From contig CBFDBC010000140.1 in the NCBI GenBank assembly GCA_965602945.1, positions 1 through 10,153 on the forward strand: 10,153 bases of DNA, in the 5' to 3' direction. A model generated the notes under the pieces. That model was given only the letters and a program-made list of their open reading frames with translations, was not told where the DNA came from and made no database searches. The DNA is from JAUXEH01 sp965602945. GTDB taxonomy: Bacteria; Acidobacteriota; Aminicenantia; Aminicenantales; Aminicenantaceae. Shown here in pieces: positions 6,829-10,153 of this stretch; position 1 is the stretch's first letter, and the number at the start of each line of letters is the position of its first letter. A program made the translations under genes and the position numbers.

Positions 6829-7080
6829 GCCGGGCTCGATCAAACCCTATTTATATACAGATTAGTCCTCCTATGGAAATCATTTATCAACATGGGAGAG
6901 CATCCTTGACTTGTGTGGGAATTGAATGTTGACTAATGTGTCTCTCTTGGACTGGATCGTTTACCAAGTGTGGAGGATTACAGGACTGAATAGGCCGGCC
7001 CTACAAAAAACTGAACACCTTGAATAAATAATCGTATATAATAGTAATTCCGATAGAGATTATATGAAATGAGGTACGAA
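6829..7080. other. Divergent intergenic region between mutY and the beta-propeller gene
   Basis: This AT-rich stretch of about 250 bases has no credible coding frame. It must hold the promoters of two divergent genes. On the minus strand TATATAAAT (near 6857-6849) is the best -10 candidate for mutY, without a good -35. On the plus side there is a near-repeat of 12 bases, TTGACTTGTGTG (6906-6917) and TTGACTAATGTG (6929-6940), matching at 10 of 12 positions and 23 bases apart. An 8-base palindrome GGCCGGCC lies at 6993-7000. No tRNA or structured RNA is recognised. Confidence 0.5.
7037..7042 (+). promoter_or_regulatory. TATAAT -10 box of the beta-propeller gene
   Basis: A perfect TATAAT in an A/T-rich stretch lies 38 bases before the chosen ATG at 7081. 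Transcription would begin near 7049 and leave a leader of about 30 bases with a GAGG ribosome binding site. No good -35 hexamer lies at 16-18 bases; TTGAAT at 7020-7025 is too close. The promoter may therefore depend on an activator or another sigma factor. Confidence 0.4.
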
Positions 7081-8226
7081 ATGCGAAAAATTACAGGTAT
7101 TGCACTTGCCTTGCTTTTGGTCCTGGGAATGTGGGGTTCCCTTGAGGCGCAGAAGGTCAAGACGGTCGACGGCGTCAAGTACATCCAGAACGGGAGGAAA
7201 CCCAATGCCCCCAGGGGCGTCCCCACGAAGTTTTCACTCAAAGACGAATTGACCATCGGGTACGATGACGATCCGGATAAGTCATTGGCCGAGCTCGGCG
7301 TTTTCGTGGTGGCCGAAAACGGCAAGATCTATATCACCGATATCAAGGACCGCAAGGTCAAGGTCTTCGATACGGATGGCAGCTTCGTGGGATTGATCGG
7401 CAGAGAGGGTCAGGGGCCGGGGGAGTTCACCATACCGGGGCAGATGCAGATCACTCCCGACAACGAGCTCATGCTCGAGGACGGGGGCGCCCTGAGGATC
7501 GTGTTCTACACCCTGGAAGGGGAATTCGTCCGCAACCTGAGCATGGTCAAGCCCGGCATACTGGGCCTGTCAGGCCTGATCGTCGACAAGAAGGGAAACT
7601 ACGCCGGCCGTCAGATGGCGCTGAAAGACCAGACCCTGCTGTTTGAGACCATGACTTTCGACAAAGAACTCAATTCGCTGTCTTCGATCGACTCTGCCGA
7701 GATGAATCTTCCGGTTCCTGGATCAGGGAACAAGATGAACATCCTGGATTTCTTTCAGGTGTACGTGTTCAATTCGGAAGGGAACCTGATGTATGGAGTG
7801 AACAGGGACTACGAGATCAAGGAGTACGACCTCCAGGGCAAGCACCTCCTCAGCATCCAGAAGGAGTACAAGCCCGTGAAGGTCACTCCGGAAGACATCG
7901 AGGAGATTGTGGAACGTTTCGCCGCCTTTGCCGGTGGATTGGGAGGGGCCAACATCATGGACATTATTGAATTCCCGGATGAATTCCCGCCCTATCAGGG
8001 CTTCTTGCTGGACGACCAGGACCGCATCTATGTCCGCACCTGGGAAAAGGGGGAAGGCGAGGACGAGTACTGGACCGATGTCTTCGACAAGGAAGGCCGC
8101 TTCTTCACCCGCTTCGTCCATAAATCAGAGCTCCGTATCATAGATGGGGACACGGCCTACGGAGTGGAAGAGAACGAGGATGGATTCAGGCTCATCCACC
8201 GCTACAGCGTGAACTGGTCGAAATAA
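7081..8226 (+). CDS. Secreted six-bladed beta-propeller (NHL-like) protein
   Basis: This is a 381-residue protein with a clear Sec signal peptide. A basic MRKITG start is followed by the hydrophobic ALALLLVLGMWGSL stretch and a likely signal peptidase I cleavage after LEA (residue 23). No lipobox cysteine is present, so it should be periplasmic or released. The mature part shows propeller blades with alternating patterns: VVAENGKIYITDIKDRKVKVFD (two adjoining strands, about 77-97), then DGSFVGLIGREGQGPGEF (99-116), then PDNELMLED. Later blades include NSEGNLMYGVNRDYEIKEYD and the blade near LLDDQDRIYVRTW. The IGREGQGPGEF loop is a hallmark of the six-bladed beta-propeller family common in Bacteroidota and Aminicenantes-type genomes. 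Such proteins usually bind ligands or partner proteins; no catalytic residues are recognised. The frame opens four codons earlier at 7069, but GAGG six bases before 7081 and the shape of the signal peptide support the later ATG. The gene is convergent with the GGDEF gene and has no clear terminator in the 29 bases between them. Confidence 0.87.
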   Translation: MRKITGIALALLLVLGMWGSLEAQKVKTVDGVKYIQNGRKPNAPRGVPTKFSLKDELTIGYDDDPDKSLAELGVFVVAENGKIYITDIKDRKVKVFDTDGSFVGLIGREGQGPGEFTIPGQMQITPDNELMLEDGGALRIVFYTLEGEFVRNLSMVKPGILGLSGLIVDKKGNYAGRQMALKDQTLLFETMTFDKELNSLSSIDSAEMNLPVPGSGNKMNILDFFQVYVFNSEGNLMYGVNRDYEIKEYDLQGKHLLSIQKEYKPVKVTPEDIEEIVERFAAFAGGLGGANIMDIIEFPDEFPPYQGFLLDDQDRIYVRTWEKGEGEDEYWTDVFDKEGRFFTRFVHKSELRIIDGDTAYGVEENEDGFRLIHRYSVNWSK

Positions 8227-8255
8227 TCATCCGGGGAATCAAAGAATCTAAGGGA

Positions 8256-9269
8256 CTAATCCGACAGTTTTTTGTCAGCTTTTTGTGTTTCCAGATCTTC
8301 TGATGCCAGGAGGGCCAGCTCTCCGATCCTGTCCGGCCCGGCGGCCCCCATCCCGATGGATGCGGTGTAGGGGATGTCTTTCCCGCGCATGTTCTCCTGC
8401 TTGATGTCCTCCAGGACCCTCCGTCGCACCACCTCTGCCTCGCGATTTTTGGTGTTGGGAAGCAGGATGGCGAACTGGCCGCCCGAGTAGCGGGCGATGA
8501 TGTCGATACGGCGCGTGCCGCCTCGTATGATCCGGGTGAGGTCCTTGAGCACCTCGTCTCCCCCGAAATTACCCTGTTGAGCGTTTATGTCCTTGAGGCC
8601 GTCGATGTCCACAAAAAGCAGCGACAGGCGGTGGCCGTAACGCCTGCAGCGCTCCGACTCCTTGAGCAGGTGGCTGTCGAAGGTCCGCCGGTCATAGACG
8701 CCAGTGAGGGGATCCATATGGGCCATATTCTTAAGGGCGCTAAGATAGTAGACTTTCTGGATGGTCTCGGCTGCGACGTCCATGACCTCCGTAAGGGCCA
8801 GGAGGTCGCTGCCCGAGTAGGCGCCCTCATCCTGGCGGTTGATCAGATACCCGACTCCGATGATGGCGTCTTCGATCATGAGGGGTGCTGCCAGCACACT
8901 CTGTACCGGGAATCCCAGGAGGGAGACTACCCGCTGTGAGATGCGGTTATCCCGAGCCGCGTCCACGCCCGCCGTCGCCGCCCCGTGTTCCAGGACCCAC
9001 CCTGGGATGCCCTGGTCCCTGGGGATACGCTTATCCCCCAGCTTTTCCGCATTTCTGCCGGCAGTGAACTTGAAGAAGAACTCATCCGACTCACGGTCGA
9101 GGAGGAGCAGAGCCCAGGTCACGGGAGAAAACGTGTCTCCGATCCGCTCCATGACCTGTTTCATGGACTGGTTTATTGCCCTGGCCGCCGCGATGCCGAT
9201 CCCGAAATCGGCGAAGATCGACAACTGCATGAAGTCGTCCAGGCCTTCAATGTCCCGTTTGTTCGGCAT
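8256..9269 (-). CDS. GAF-GGDEF protein with degenerate active site and conserved I-site
   Basis: This is a 337-residue soluble protein. Residues about 20-175 form a GAF-type sensor domain, with typical blocks DQGIPGWVLEHG (85-96), SVLAAPLMIEDAIIGVGYLINR (124-145) and a connecting helix. Residues about 180-337 form a GGDEF domain with MDPLTGVYDRRTF (185-197), LLFVDIDGLKDIN (217-229; the first metal-binding Asp is kept), GGDEVL at the GHxxGDxxL position, and SIGMG near the end. The signature loop, normally RYGGDEF, reads RYSGGQF (260-266). The acidic residues that bind metal and drive diguanylate synthesis are therefore replaced by Gly and Gln. The inhibitory site RxxD (R253-D256) is kept at the usual five-residue distance. 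By analogy with known degenerate GGDEF proteins, this suggests a c-di-GMP receptor rather than a synthase. That is inference. The GAF domain would sense a small ligand. The ATG at 9269 lacks a good ribosome binding site. A strong promoter lies just upstream, so it is probably its own transcription unit. Confidence 0.9.
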   Translation of the reverse strand: MPNKRDIEGLDDFMQLSIFADFGIGIAAARAINQSMKQVMERIGDTFSPVTWALLLLDRESDEFFFKFTAGRNAEKLGDKRIPRDQGIPGWVLEHGAATAGVDAARDNRISQRVVSLLGFPVQSVLAAPLMIEDAIIGVGYLINRQDEGAYSGSDLLALTEVMDVAAETIQKVYYLSALKNMAHMDPLTGVYDRRTFDSHLLKESERCRRYGHRLSLLFVDIDGLKDINAQQGNFGGDEVLKDLTRIIRGGTRRIDIIARYSGGQFAILLPNTKNREAEVVRRRVLEDIKQENMRGKDIPYTASIGMGAAGPDRIGELALLASEDLETQKADKKLSD

Positions 9270-9293
9270 GGTTCACACGATTTTTATGTTGGA

Positions 9294-9322
9294 AAGATAT
9301 GACAGCGCTCCTGCCTTGTCAA
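9294..9322 (-). promoter_or_regulatory. Sigma70-type promoter of the GAF-GGDEF gene
   Basis: On the minus strand a perfect TTGACA (9322-9317) is followed after exactly 17 bases by TATCTT (9299-9294). The transcript would start near 9287, about 18 bases before the ATG at 9269. This is the best promoter match in the window. It separates the gene from the methylenetetrahydrofolate reductase gene that ends at 9362. Confidence 0.65.
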
Positions 9323-9361
9323 TCCTCCCTGGGGGTGATAAATCAGGGGTGATGCAGGGGC

Positions 9362-10153
9362 CTATGCGAGGATGGCATCGATCAGGTGGAAGCGCTCGAA
9401 GGGCGGCATGAACAGGATGCCGCTTGCCAGGGGCCGCAGCTCCCGGATGATCTCACGGGCAATGCGGATACCTTCTTTCTCACCTTCCGCCCCTTCGGTT
9501 GACTCCATTCGCTTCAGATATATGTCGGGGATGCTGATCCCAGGGACCTCGTAGTGCATGTATTCGGCGTTGCGCCCGGAGACGAGAGGCATGATGCTCA
9601 GGATGACGGGCAGGCCGGCCTCCCGCAGGGCTTCCAGGGTTGGGATGCTCTCTGTGATATGGAACATGGGCTGTGTGATGATATAATGCGCCCCCTTGTC
9701 CGCCTTGGTCCGGGCGGCCTGCATCGCCTTTTTCATGTCGGAGCCGATCCCCAGACCCACGCCGATCAGGAACCCTGTCTGCCGGCCCAGCGGATTGCCC
9801 AGGGGGTCGACTCCCCGGTTGAGCGAGGAGAGCATGCTCACGAGCCCCTCGGAGGTCAGGTCGTACACCCCGGTCGCGAAAGGGTAGTCCCCGATGGAGG
9901 GCGGATCTCCTCCCAGGGCCAGGAAATTGTCCAAGCCCAGGGCGGCGGCCCCCAGGAGATCGGACTGGATTCCCAGGATGTTCCGGTCCCGGCAGGTGTA
10001 GTGCACAATGATCTCGAGCCCCAGGCTGTCTTTGAGAAGTTTCCCGGCGGAGATGGGCGACATCCGGGGACGGGCCATGGGACTGTCCGAAACATTGATC
10101 ACATTGAGCGAGGAGGTGCAGGGTTCGAGCTTTTTGGCCAGCTTCTCGAGGTT
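9362..10153 (-). CDS. Methylenetetrahydrofolate reductase, C-terminal 263 residues (5' end outside window)
   Basis: The enzyme reduces 5,10-methylenetetrahydrofolate to 5-methyltetrahydrofolate with a flavin, feeding methionine synthesis or, in some anaerobes, the acetyl-CoA pathway. The frame is open to the right edge (first visible residues NLEKLAKKLEPCTSSLN), so the GTG near 10102 is internal and the true start lies outside. Relative to the visible fragment, family marks are INVSDSPMARPRMSP (19-33), HYTCRDRN (51-58), GIQSDLLGAAALG (61-73), LALGGDPP (78-85; its Asp matches the flavin-contacting Asp of MetF), GAHYIITQPMF (154-164) and MPLVSGRNAEYMH. The TCRDRN and GDPP forms resemble the MTHFR half of fused homocysteine methyltransferase-MTHFR proteins and the short MetF types of anaerobes more than the E. 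coli form. About 30-40 residues should be missing if it stands alone, and more if it is a fusion. I therefore give no gene symbol. The 3' end is intact with stop TAG at 9362. Confidence 0.88.
   Translation of the reverse strand, partial: NLEKLAKKLEPCTSSLNVINVSDSPMARPRMSPISAGKLLKDSLGLEIIVHYTCRDRNILGIQSDLLGAAALGLDNFLALGGDPPSIGDYPFATGVYDLTSEGLVSMLSSLNRGVDPLGNPLGRQTGFLIGVGLGIGSDMKKAMQAARTKADKGAHYIITQPMFHITESIPTLEALREAGLPVILSIMPLVSGRNAEYMHYEVPGISIPDIYLKRMESTEGAEGEKEGIRIAREIIRELRPLASGILFMPPFERFHLIDAILA

Noticed and set aside
6991..7006. GGCCGGCC palindrome followed by an A-run, considered as a terminator or operator
   Set aside because: There is no loop and no downstream T-run in the reading direction. 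An 8-base GC palindrome is expected by chance in such DNA.
6978..7325. A minus-strand frame covering the leader and start of the beta-propeller gene
   Set aside because: It opposes a gene with a clear signal peptide and ribosome binding site. Its composition (Ser/Thr/Tyr-rich, then the AT-rich leader) is not protein-like.
8227..8280. Possible terminator between the beta-propeller and GGDEF genes (GACAGTTTTTTGTC)
   Set aside because: The stem has only four base pairs and lies inside the coding end of the GGDEF gene. It is too weak to call.
8584..8587. The FGGDEVL segment of the GGDEF protein considered as its catalytic signature (encoded around here, residues 235-241)
   Set aside because: By alignment this is the GHxxGDxxL helix region about 27 residues before the true loop. 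The real signature position follows RxxD and reads SGGQF.

Overview
The window is GC-rich bacterial chromosomal DNA with tightly packed genes on both strands. It shows no tRNA, rRNA, CRISPR array, transposase or phage gene. Two features resemble what is common in Candidatus Aminicenantes and related Acidobacteriota-like lineages. One is an exported six-bladed beta-propeller protein with a GREGQGPGEF loop. The other is a Tat-exported DUF362 protein followed by a carboxypeptidase-regulatory-like module and a fibronectin-III module. This taxonomic guess is inference from gene style, not proof.

Left part (1-4457, minus strand, read right to left): a Tat-signal DUF362 protein is followed by an APC-superfamily amino-acid-type permease, an ACMSD-like amidohydrolase (4 bp from the permease stop), and the start of an unidentified gene that runs off the left edge. 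The order suggests a small uptake and breakdown cluster, with the DUF362 protein outside the membrane, the permease in it and the amidohydrolase in the cytoplasm. The substrate cannot be read from the sequence. Sigma70-like promoters can be placed before the DUF362 gene and, less surely, before the permease.

Centre (4458-6860): a DUF711/UPF0210 gene on the plus strand converges on mutY (A/G-specific adenine glycosylase with a [4Fe-4S] cluster and a C-terminal Nudix-type domain) on the minus strand. Between them lies a long, nearly perfect hairpin built from AATAAAGGGGAG repeat units. It probably works as a bidirectional terminator, and its outer right repeats encode the last residues of MutY.

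Right part (6861-10153): an AT-rich leader with a TATAAT box precedes a secreted six-bladed beta-propeller gene (plus). This gene converges on a GAF-GGDEF signalling gene (minus) whose GGDEF signature is degenerate (SGGQF) while its c-di-GMP-binding I-site (RxxD) is kept. That gene has its own TTGACA-17-TATCTT promoter. The right edge holds the 3' part of a methylenetetrahydrofolate reductase gene (minus).

I see no convincing new multi-gene system such as a defence island. The most interesting items are the I-site-retaining degenerate GGDEF protein, the repeat-built hairpin entering mutY, the three-part DUF362 protein and the DUF362/permease/amidohydrolase cluster.
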